A DNA stretch of 64,000 bases, taken from Ga0077527 sp964531455 (GTDB taxonomy: Bacteria > Pseudomonadota > Gammaproteobacteria > Burkholderiales > SG8-41). The first letter of the stretch is position 1; each line of letters opens with the position of its first letter. A model generated the notes under the pieces. It saw only the letters and a program-made list of their open reading frames with translations, had not been told where the DNA came from and did not search any database. A program made the position numbers and the translations under genes. The DNA is taken from NCBI GenBank assembly GCA_964531455.1, contig CAZHFZ010000009.1, positions 21,941-85,940 of the forward strand, in the 5' to 3' direction. Shown here one piece after another: positions 51,363-58,451 of the stretch.

Positions 51363-52285
51363 ACACAATGCAGATGCCCGTTGCCCCGAAGTCCAACACC
51401 GCAAAATCCCTGGAGGCTGTCATGCCGGCCGCGCCGGAATTCATCAGCAACGGACAGATGCTGTATCCGGAGATCTTCAAATCGCTGGAACAGATCCGCT
51501 GGACCCTCGCCAACGACGTGCCGTGGGACAACTTCGACGCCAGCAAGCTGTCGGATGAACAGGCGATGACCATCAAGATGAACGCCATCACCGAATGGGC
51601 GGCGCTGCCGGCCACCGAGATGTTTCTGCGCGACAACCAGCATGACAGCGATTTTTCGGCGTTCATGTCGGTATGGTTCTACGAAGAACAGAAACATTCT
51701 CTGGTGCTGATGGAATACCTGCGCCGGTTTCGTCCGGAACTGGTGCCGACGCAGGAAGAACTGCAGGCCGTGCGCTTTACTTTCGACCCCGCACCGCCGC
51801 TGGAGACGCTGATGCTGCATTTTTGCGGCGAAATCCGCCTCAATCACTGGTACCGCTGCGCGATGGAATGGCATACCGAACCGGTGATCAAACACATCTA
51901 CAACCTGATTTCACGTGACGAAGCCCGCCACGGCGGCGCCTACCTGCAATACATGAAACGTGCGCTCAGCAGTGTCGGCGACACCGCACGGACCGCGTTC
52001 GCAAAAGTCGGCGTACTGATGGCCAGTTCCGGGCGCAGCGGCAAGCCGCTGCATCCGACCAACCTGCACGTCAACAAGCTGCTGTTCCCCAACGACACCG
52101 TGCAGAGCCGCCTGCCCGATCCCGAGTGGCTGGAGCGCTGGCTGGATGAGCAGATCCGCTTCGACCGCGAATGGGAGCAGAAAGTAGTCACGGTCATCCT
52201 GCGCAACCTGTCTCTGCTGTTCAGCCGTGAATTCGAATCAGTGAAGGACCTCAATCGCTTCCGCAAGGAAATCCCCGCGACCTGA
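51359..52285 (+). CDS. Di-iron ferritin-like / acyl-ACP-desaturase-like protein
   Basis: A 308-residue helical protein with a complete set of carboxylate-bridged di-iron ligands. E110-x-x-H113 (in WFYEEQKHS) and E188-x-x-H191 (in SRDEARHGG) form the paired ExxH motifs, with E79 or E87 and E158 as the single Glu ligands. Spacing is close to soluble acyl-ACP desaturases. These enzymes use O2 to desaturate or hydroxylate acyl chains, so this could supply the acyl substrate of the leftward lipid operon. It overlaps the photolyase by four bases, so the two are co-translated. A role as a simple iron-storage ferritin is unlikely given length and motifs. Confidence 0.8.
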   Translation: MNTMQMPVAPKSNTAKSLEAVMPAAPEFISNGQMLYPEIFKSLEQIRWTLANDVPWDNFDASKLSDEQAMTIKMNAITEWAALPATEMFLRDNQHDSDFSAFMSVWFYEEQKHSLVLMEYLRRFRPELVPTQEELQAVRFTFDPAPPLETLMLHFCGEIRLNHWYRCAMEWHTEPVIKHIYNLISRDEARHGGAYLQYMKRALSSVGDTARTAFAKVGVLMASSGRSGKPLHPTNLHVNKLLFPNDTVQSRLPDPEWLERWLDEQIRFDREWEQKVVTVILRNLSLLFSREFESVKDLNRFRKEIPAT

Positions 52286-52343
52286 AGTTTGCCGCGTCAT
52301 GCCGGGTTTGTCGGCGGCGACGCGCCCGCGTAGACTGCCGCCC

Positions 52344-52838
52344 ATGCACGCCACCCCTGCATTTGAGCAGCACATCATCGCCCCCGGCGACATCGCCGCG
52401 CAGGCCGCGCAACTGCCGCGACCGCTGGTGTTTACCAACGGCGTATTCGACATCCTGCATCGCGGGCATGTCACCTACCTCGCCCAGGCCCGTGCATTGG
52501 GCGCGAGCCTGATCGTGGCGCTGAACAGCGATGCGTCGGCCAAACGGCTTGGCAAAGGCGCCGACCGTCCGGTCAACACGCTGGCGGATCGCGCCGCGGT
52601 GATTGCAGCGCTGGGCTGCGTCGACCGCGTCACCTGGTTTGAATCAGACACGCCGCTGGAACTCATCCTGGCGGTCAAACCCGATGTGCTGGTGAAAGGC
52701 GGAGACTGGAAACCGGACGCGATTGTCGGTGCCCGCGAAGTCCAGGCCTGGGGCGGCAGCGTGCACTCGATCGCTTTTGCGCATCAGCGCTCCACGACGG
52801 CTTTACTGGAAAAAGTTCGCGCCACCGAGACCCGCTGA
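52344..52838 (+). CDS. rfaE2: D-glycero-beta-D-manno-heptose-1-phosphate adenylyltransferase
   Basis: A 164-residue nucleotidyltransferase forming ADP-heptose for the LPS inner core. The signature TNGVFDILHRGHVTYLAQAR contains the HxGH nucleotide-binding motif, followed by VKGGDWKPDAIVG and AFAHQRSTTALLEKV. It is the stand-alone RfaE domain II rather than the fused HldE. The ATG at 52344 is used; upstream in-frame codons are low-quality. It lies 58 bp after the di-iron gene and may not belong to the light-controlled unit. Confidence 0.93.
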   Translation: MHATPAFEQHIIAPGDIAAQAAQLPRPLVFTNGVFDILHRGHVTYLAQARALGASLIVALNSDASAKRLGKGADRPVNTLADRAAVIAALGCVDRVTWFESDTPLELILAVKPDVLVKGGDWKPDAIVGAREVQAWGGSVHSIAFAHQRSTTALLEKVRATETR

Positions 52839-52893
52839 GCAAGCACTCACTACGATACTGAAATTATATAAATACTTGTTTTTAAAATATTTA

Positions 52894-53559
52894 TTATGAC
52901 TTTGGCGGGGTGACCGCCGGACAACTCACGGCCTTGAGCTCCGCCGCCGGAAAGTCGCGCTGCAGCTCGGAAATCCGCGCAATCGTCGCCGTATTCGGCT
53001 CCCGCACAAAGTAACTGACCTGCTTCAGAAACTTCTCGCGACGCGTTACCTGCGCAGAACGTACGCCACGCTGGCGCAAGCGCTCAAGCTCGGCATTGGC
53101 GGCATCCTCGCTTTTGAACAGCCCCAGTGACACCGCGTTGCGCCACACCCCCGCATCCTGCACCACATAAAAATCGGCGACACCGAGGGCCTTCAGTTCA
53201 CCCAGCTTGCGGTCAAGCTCGGGCTTGGTCTTCATCACCGGCATGTGCACCCAGTAGCCGTCAATATCGACAACCCGGCGCTGCAACACGTCAGCCGGCA
53301 GCGCCAGTGCGGCAAGGGCGCCATCCGCGCGCGCAACATCCGGACCACTGAATACACCCCACTCCACGCAGGCCGCAGGCGGTGTCGCATTGGACGCTGC
53401 GGCAAGCGCAGCGCCATTGGCTGCAATCATGCGGATTTTTTCGGGATTGACCTGCAGGGATGCGATCCGGGCAGCCGCATCCGCGGGTTCGTCGAGATAT
53501 TGGTGATAGACGAAGAACCCCAGATTCACAATCAGCAGCAACAGGAACAGTAGTCTCAT
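52894..53559 (-). CDS. SPOR-domain protein
   Basis: A 221-residue membrane-anchored protein: one N-terminal helix (MRLLFLLLLIVNLGFFVYHQYL), a linker, and a SPOR-like domain (VEWGVFSGPDVARADGALAAL to about VVQDAGVWRNAVSLGLFKSEDAANAELERLRQRGV). SPOR domains bind denuded septal glycan. The start is the ATG at 53559, 10 bp after the coaX stop; in betaproteobacteria such a gene commonly follows birA-coaX. Confidence 0.82.
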   Translation of the reverse strand: MRLLFLLLLIVNLGFFVYHQYLDEPADAAARIASLQVNPEKIRMIAANGAALAAASNATPPAACVEWGVFSGPDVARADGALAALALPADVLQRRVVDIDGYWVHMPVMKTKPELDRKLGELKALGVADFYVVQDAGVWRNAVSLGLFKSEDAANAELERLRQRGVRSAQVTRREKFLKQVSYFVREPNTATIARISELQRDFPAAELKAVSCPAVTPPKS

Positions 53560-53569
53560 GGGCAAACCA

Positions 53570-54298
53570 TCAATCCGGCTGCTGCGCGATTTGCAGCAGA
53601 CCCTCAAGCACCAGATTATCCACAACAGTCACCTGCGCGTTAAGCCGTTCCTCGATCAGCGGCGCATCGCCGCCGGAAACAAGCACCCGCGGCGCGACAC
53701 CCGCACTTTGCTGCAAATAATTCACCGTGCGCTCGACAGCACCTGCCAGCGCATTCACCGCACCGCTGGCAATGGCGTCGCCGGTGTTGTCGGGAAAATA
53801 GCGGAACTCCCCCGCACGTAACGCCAGATTGGCGGTATCCCGTGCCAGCGCATCTCGCATCAGCGCGGCCCCGGGGACGATACAGCCGCCGAGAAACACA
53901 CCCTCGCCGTTGAGTGCATCGACAGTCATCGTCGTCCCGACATTCACCACCACGCAGGGCGCGCGGGTCAGATGCCAGGCACCGATCAGCGCAGCCCAGC
54001 GATCAGGGCCGAGCGCCGCCGGGTCCGCGTAACTGCTGCGCACGCCGCACTGCTGCTCCGCGCTGACCAGCCACTGCGAAACGGGGAAAACCGGCAACAG
54101 TCCGGCAAGTTTTGTCTTTACTGCGGCGCCGGCAACATTGGAAATCACGATACGGTCCAGCGGGGGCAGCGCCGCCAGCGCAGGCCTGAGATCCGCGGGC
54201 GCAGCTGTGGCCACCCAGCCCTGACGTAGCCAGCCGACCGGTTGCGCGCACCCCCATTTGATGCGGGTATTGCCGACATCAATCACAAGGATGTTCAT
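53570..54298 (-). CDS. coaX: Type III pantothenate kinase
   Basis: A 242-residue ASKHA-fold kinase for the first step of CoA synthesis. IDVGNTRIKWG is the phosphate-binding loop, LGPDRWAALIGA the pantothenate-binding segment and VVNVGTTMTVDAL the second phosphate motif. Feedback by CoA is not a feature of this type. It overlaps birA by four bases, the usual birA-coaX coupling. coaE for the last step is at 6945-7574. Confidence 0.96.
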   Translation of the reverse strand: MNILVIDVGNTRIKWGCAQPVGWLRQGWVATAAPADLRPALAALPPLDRIVISNVAGAAVKTKLAGLLPVFPVSQWLVSAEQQCGVRSSYADPAALGPDRWAALIGAWHLTRAPCVVVNVGTTMTVDALNGEGVFLGGCIVPGAALMRDALARDTANLALRAGEFRYFPDNTGDAIASGAVNALAGAVERTVNYLQQSAGVAPRVLVSGGDAPLIEERLNAQVTVVDNLVLEGLLQIAQQPD

Positions 54299-55275
54299 GC
54301 GGCGATTCCGGAAGCGCGCAGACTGACTTCACCACTGTGGTAACGCGACACACCGCCTGCCGTCTCCAACAGCAGCGCGCCATCCTCAGCCACGCCGCGC
54401 GCGATGCCATGAATGACTTTTCCATCCGGCAGCAGCAGTTGTACCGGCTGATCCTGCTGCGCATGCAGTTCCTGCCATTCCGTGCGCAACGCAGAGAACC
54501 CCTGTTGTGAAAACACCTCAATCACCGAAGACAGTTCGCGCAGCAAAGCGGCCAGCAGAATGTTGCGGTCGATGGCCTTGCACGCCGCCGCCTCGAGGTC
54601 AGCCACCGGCTGGTCAACCGCGGCCAGCACCCGCGCATCCGTCCGGACATTGACGCCCACGCCGATTACCGCAGTGCTGGGTCCAAGCACATCACCCTGC
54701 ATTTCGATCAGTATGCCGGCCAATTTGCCCGACGGAAGCACCACGTCATTGGGCCACTTCAACTGCGCGGCATGCGCCCCGGCCGCGCGCAATGCGCGTA
54801 CCAGACCCACACCGACCGCAAGACTGAGTCCACCCAATTCGCGCGCCCCCTGCACGAACTGCCAAAGCAGTGAAAAAGTCAGCGTATGGCCGAGACCGGA
54901 ATGCCATACCCGGCCGCGCCGGCCACGACCGGCCGTCTGCACTTCAGCTGCCAGCGCAAGGCCGCTGCGCGCACCCTGCGCCGTACGCTGCATCAGCCGG
55001 GTGTTGGTGGAGTCCAGCGTGTCGCAGATTTCGACCGCGAGCGGCGTGTCGCCAAGCAACTGCTGCACAACGGCAGCGTTCAGCAGGGATACCGGCTGCG
55101 CGAGCCGGTAACCGCGTCCGCGCACCTTTTCAATCGCGAATCCGGCGCCGCTGATGTCACGGATTCCGTACCAGACTGCGCTACGCGTCACGCCGAGCGT
55201 GCGCGCAATATCCTCGCCGGAGTGAAAAGCGCCGTCGGCCAGTGCCCGCAGGGTTTGGAATGCCATGGTATTCAT
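54295..55275 (-). CDS. birA: Biotin--protein ligase / biotin operon repressor BirA
   Basis: A 326-residue BirA with an N-terminal winged helix (LADGAFHSGEDIARTLGVTRSAVWYGIRDI) followed by the ligase. The biotin/AMP motif is AEVQTAGRGRRGRVWHSG, then LKWPNDVVLPSGKLAGILIE. The DNA-binding domain implies repression of biotin genes as well as biotinylation of carboxyl carrier protein. Start ATG at 55275 (MNTMAFQTL) chosen; 55290 and 55266 are also in frame. Confidence 0.94.
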   Translation of the reverse strand: MNTMAFQTLRALADGAFHSGEDIARTLGVTRSAVWYGIRDISGAGFAIEKVRGRGYRLAQPVSLLNAAVVQQLLGDTPLAVEICDTLDSTNTRLMQRTAQGARSGLALAAEVQTAGRGRRGRVWHSGLGHTLTFSLLWQFVQGARELGGLSLAVGVGLVRALRAAGAHAAQLKWPNDVVLPSGKLAGILIEMQGDVLGPSTAVIGVGVNVRTDARVLAAVDQPVADLEAAACKAIDRNILLAALLRELSSVIEVFSQQGFSALRTEWQELHAQQDQPVQLLLPDGKVIHGIARGVAEDGALLLETAGGVSRYHSGEVSLRASGIAA

Positions 55276-55357
55276 CGCGGCCCGTAGCATAGCCGATTGC
55301 GTGCCGGACCCGCGATGCAACATGGGATTCCGGCCTGTCAGCTAGAATCAGCGTATC

Positions 55358-56032
55358 GTGCCACCCGAATCCGATCCCATTGATCGTGCACTGCAGCTCT
55401 TTCCGCCGCTGCGCGATGCGCCGTCCGATTGCATCGAGCGCCTGCGACGGGATACCCAGGTTCTCCAGGTACCCGCAGGCACCCGGCTTTTTGACGAGAA
55501 TGCACGATGCTCCGCCTTCCCGCTGGTGATCGAAGGCGCCATCCGCGTCTCCAAAATCAGCACGCAAGGGCGCGAGATCCTGCTCTATCGCGTTACGCCC
55601 GGCGAGAGTTGCGTTCTCACCAGCGGCTGCCTGCTCGGCCACATCGACTATGCTGCCACCGGCATTGCCGAAACCGCGGTCATGCTGATCGCCGTGCCCT
55701 TGCCGCTGTTTGAACAACTGCTCGCAAGGCATGAACCGTTCCGCCGCCATATCTTCGAATTGTTTGGCGCACGACTTTCGGAACTGATGCTGCTGGTTGA
55801 AGAAGTCGCCTTTCACCGGCTGGACCAGCGCCTCGCCGCGTTGTTGCTGGCGCGCGCGCCGACTTTGCGCGCGACCCATCAGGCCATTGCCGACGAACTC
55901 GGCAGCGTGCGCGAAATGGTCAGCCGCCTGCTCGGCAGTTTTGCTGATCGCGGTCTGGTCAGGCTGGCCCGCGAGCAGATCGACATCACCGACACTGATG
56001 GCCTGCGACGGTTGGCCGGCGACAATAAATAA
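55358..56032 (+). CDS. Crp/Fnr family transcriptional regulator
   Basis: A 224-residue regulator with an N-terminal cyclic-nucleotide-binding-like barrel and a C-terminal winged helix (THQAIADELGSVREMVSRLLGSFADRGLV). The FNR N-terminal cysteine cluster is absent, but C25, C51, C85 and C91 (GESCVLTSGC) are present, which could be redox-sensing. The start is GTG. A 20-bp near-perfect palindrome at 56055-56074, between this gene and the DUF2892 gene, is its probable site. Signal unknown. Confidence 0.88.
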   Translation: MPPESDPIDRALQLFPPLRDAPSDCIERLRRDTQVLQVPAGTRLFDENARCSAFPLVIEGAIRVSKISTQGREILLYRVTPGESCVLTSGCLLGHIDYAATGIAETAVMLIAVPLPLFEQLLARHEPFRRHIFELFGARLSELMLLVEEVAFHRLDQRLAALLLARAPTLRATHQAIADELGSVREMVSRLLGSFADRGLVRLAREQIDITDTDGLRRLAGDNK

Positions 56033-56054
56033 TCAATAAAAACAATAATTTACA

Positions 56055-56074
56055 TATGTGACCTGGGTTACATA
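56055..56074. promoter_or_regulatory. Palindromic operator, probable Crp/Fnr-type site
   Basis: TATGTGACC-TG-GGTTACATA: 9-bp arms with a single mismatch. The TGTGA-N6-TTACA core resembles CRP/FNR family boxes. It lies 70 bp before the DUF2892 start, just after the Crp/Fnr gene. Confidence 0.6.
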
Positions 56075-56142
56075 CAAGACCCGCCGCAAAGTTCACGATG
56101 ACGCTCATGGCAAGTGCCATGTGCAATCAAAAGGAACCAGTC

Positions 56143-56340
56143 ATGAAAACGAACGTTGGCGGCATCGACAAGGTTTTGCGCATCGTCGCGGGGCTCGCCC
56201 TGCTCTCGCTGATATTCATAATCGAAGGCAGCGCACGCTGGTGGGGTCTGGTCGGCATCGTGCCTTTGCTCACCGGAACGCTGGGCTGGTGCCCGGCCTA
56301 CACGCTGGTCGGCCTCAACACCTGTCCGGCAAAACAGTAA
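56143..56340 (+). CDS. DUF2892 (YgaP-like) membrane protein
   Basis: A 65-residue membrane protein with two helices. MKTNVGGIDKVLRIVAGLALL followed by WGLVGIVPLLTGTLGWCPAYTLVGLNTC is the DUF2892 signature, including the WCP and the NTC cysteine. Such proteins resemble the membrane domain of the YgaP rhodanese and often follow a Crp/Fnr-type regulator. A ribosome binding site (AAGGAA) precedes the ATG. A strong terminator follows. Confidence 0.88.
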   Translation: MKTNVGGIDKVLRIVAGLALLSLIFIIEGSARWWGLVGIVPLLTGTLGWCPAYTLVGLNTCPAKQ

Positions 56341-56363
56341 CTGCACCACGGCTTCAAACAGAC

Positions 56364-56389
56364 AGCCCGGCACACGCCGGGCTTTTTTT
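56364..56389 (+). terminator. Intrinsic terminator after the DUF2892 gene
   Basis: AGCCCGGC-ACAC-GCCGGGCT, an 8-bp perfect GC-rich stem with a four-base loop, followed directly by a run of T residues. It ends the Crp/Fnr-DUF2892 transcript. Confidence 0.92.
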
Positions 56390-56488
56390 GCTGCGCTCAC
56401 AGCTCGATAAACAGCGCTATCATGGCGGTGCTTGAAGACCCGCCGACAACAATATAACGCGGGCTCAACCTAAACTCCGGAGGGGACC

Positions 56489-57463
56489 ATGCGTTTAAAA
56501 CTGTTCGTTGCAGCGCTTGCTGCTTTGAGTGCCGGCGCCTTCGGCAATGCCCTCGCACAAACCTTTCCGGCGAAACCGATCCGCATCATCGTGCCTTTCC
56601 CCGCCGGAGGAACTTCGGACATCCTGACACGGCTGATCGGCGCAAAGATGACCGAGTCCTGGGGCCAGCAGGTGCTGCCCGACAACCGGCCCGGCGCCAA
56701 CGGCAACATCGGCGCCGACTTCGTGGCACGCGCCGCGCCCGACGGCTATACGCTGGCGCTGATGGATGTCGGCAATCTGGCGATCAGTCCCAGCCTGTTC
56801 CAGAAGCTGCCCTTCGACATCCTCAAAGATTTCGCCCCCGTTACCGTCGTCTCCTACTCACCGCACATCCTTGCCGCACATCCGAGCATGCCCGCACGGA
56901 ACGTCAAGGACGTGATCGCGCTCGCCAAATCGCGTCCAGGCAAACTGAATTACGCGACCGGCCTCGGCGGCGCACCGCATATGGCGGGTCTGATGTTTGC
57001 CTACCGCACGGGGATCAACTGGGCCTATATACCCACCAAAGGCGGCTCGGCCAATATCCTCATCGTCACCACTGGCGAAGCCGACATTCTTTTCAATGGC
57101 ATGCTGGCGACGCTGCCCCACACCAAAAGCGGTCGCCTGAAGCTGCTCGCCGTTTCGAGCGAAAAACGTTTTCCGACGTTGCCCGATACACCGGTGGTCT
57201 CCGAAACGCCGGGACTGGAAGGTTTTGTCACCGGCTCCTGGCAGGGCGTGCTCGCCCCGGCGAAAACACCGCCGGAACTGGTGGCGAGGCTACAGACCGA
57301 AATCGCACGCATCATTCACACGCCCGACATGAAAGAAAAAATGTCGAGCCAGGGCGCCGATCCCATCGGCAACAGTCCGGCCGAGATGGCGAAATGGCTG
57401 GCCTCGGAAAAAGACCGCTGGGCCAAACTGATCAAGGCCACGGGATTCAAACTCGAGCAATGA
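56489..57463 (+). CDS. Bug/TctC family substrate-binding protein
   Basis: A 324-residue periplasmic solute receptor of the tripartite tricarboxylate transporter family. The signal peptide ends GNALA before QTFPAKPIRIIVPFPAGGTSDILTR, the classic mature start with the ligand-contacting loop. YATGLGGAPHMAG is the second ligand motif. Such proteins bind carboxylates (citrate and related compounds). No TctA/TctB membrane genes are adjacent, an orphan state common in betaproteobacteria with many Bug proteins. A GGAGG site precedes the ATG. Confidence 0.93.
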   Translation: MRLKLFVAALAALSAGAFGNALAQTFPAKPIRIIVPFPAGGTSDILTRLIGAKMTESWGQQVLPDNRPGANGNIGADFVARAAPDGYTLALMDVGNLAISPSLFQKLPFDILKDFAPVTVVSYSPHILAAHPSMPARNVKDVIALAKSRPGKLNYATGLGGAPHMAGLMFAYRTGINWAYIPTKGGSANILIVTTGEADILFNGMLATLPHTKSGRLKLLAVSSEKRFPTLPDTPVVSETPGLEGFVTGSWQGVLAPAKTPPELVARLQTEIARIIHTPDMKEKMSSQGADPIGNSPAEMAKWLASEKDRWAKLIKATGFKLEQ

Positions 57464-57469
57464 CGCGGG

Positions 57470-57485
57470 GCCGGGGTTTCCCGGC
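57470..57485 (+). terminator. Weak hairpin after the Bug gene
   Basis: GCCGGG-GTTT-CCCGGC, a 6-bp stem starting seven bases past the stop codon. It has no U-run (AAAACG follows), so termination may be Rho-dependent or absent. Confidence 0.35.
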
Positions 57486-57539
57486 AAAACGACTTCTGCA
57501 TGCTTCTGCGATTTCCGTTAACGCGATAAGCTCGCAGGC

Positions 57540-57662
57540 ATGAAAAAAACAGATTATTGCCATTGGCGGCGCCCGCTGAAGCCTGGAGCAGGGCCCCGCT
57601 TGCGGGATGCGACCGCGCAGGCGGGCACCGGCGCCGCTCCGTTGAGCAATAAGCACCGTTAA
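57540..57662 (+). other. Short ORF opening with a degenerate copy of the peptidase E start
   Basis: The segment CAGATTATTGCCATTGGCGGC at 57550-57570 repeats, with one mismatch, the first codons of the downstream peptidase gene (57682-57702). Both copies sit just after an ATGAAA. In this copy an extra base shifts the frame, so the ATG at 57540 reads a 40-residue unrelated peptide ending at 57662. It is best read as a remnant of duplication or an abandoned start. Translation is not supported by a ribosome binding site. Confidence 0.5.
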
Positions 57663-57672
57663 CAGGGCCAAC

Positions 57673-58377
57673 ATGAAACGCCAGATCATTGCCATTGGCG
57701 GCGCTGCACTGCCGCTCGAACTCGACAACCTGCTGCTGGTCGACTATTTCCTCAAACAGACCGGCAAACGCAAACCCAAAGTCTGCTTCATCGGCACCGC
57801 GCACGGCGACGCCGATGCCGGCCGGCTGCGTTTTTATGCCGGCTTCGGCCAGTTCAACTGTAAGCCGACGCACCTGCCGCTGTTCGCACGAACGCCGCGC
57901 GATCTCGAATCCTTTGTGCTGGAACAGGACGCCATCTTCGTCGGCGGCGGCAACACGCGCAGCATGCTTGCGGTATGGCGCGATTGGGGACTGGATACCT
58001 ACCTGCGCAGCGCCTGGCAGAAAGGCATTGTGCTCGGCGGCTGGAGCGCGGGATCGATCTGCTGGTTCGAACAGGGCATCACCGATTCGATCGCCGGTCC
58101 ACTGACCGCGCTTGATTGCCTGGGCTTTTTGCCGGGCAGCAACTGCCCGCATTACAACAGCGAACTGCTGCGCCGGCCGACCTATCGCAAAATGGTTGCC
58201 CGTGGCGCGATTGCCGAAGGTTATGCTGCGGACGATGGTGTCGCGCTGCATTTCATCGACGGCAAACTGGCGAAAGTGGTATCGAATCACAAGCCCGGAC
58301 GCGGCTGGCGCCTGACCCGCAAGGGCAGCAGTTTCAGCGAACGCGTGTTGCCGACCCTATATCTGGCAAATCGCTGA
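57673..58377 (+). CDS. Peptidase E-like (S51 family) serine peptidase
   Basis: A 234-residue protein of the S51/cyanophycinase-like superfamily. The nucleophile elbow is GGWSAGS near residue 122. The MKRQIIAIGGAALPLE start and FVGGGNTRSMLAVW are typical. E. coli PepE cleaves Asp-X dipeptides; whether this one acts on dipeptides or other isoaspartyl substrates is unknown. A degenerate copy of its first codons lies 132 bp upstream. Confidence 0.88.
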   Translation: MKRQIIAIGGAALPLELDNLLLVDYFLKQTGKRKPKVCFIGTAHGDADAGRLRFYAGFGQFNCKPTHLPLFARTPRDLESFVLEQDAIFVGGGNTRSMLAVWRDWGLDTYLRSAWQKGIVLGGWSAGSICWFEQGITDSIAGPLTALDCLGFLPGSNCPHYNSELLRRPTYRKMVARGAIAEGYAADDGVALHFIDGKLAKVVSNHKPGRGWRLTRKGSSFSERVLPTLYLANR

Positions 58378-58451
58378 AGCCCCTCGGTCGGCACGGGTTA
58401 AAATGCCGCTTTACTCTGCCGCTTTAAACGGCAATATCATCCTCCTCAAGC

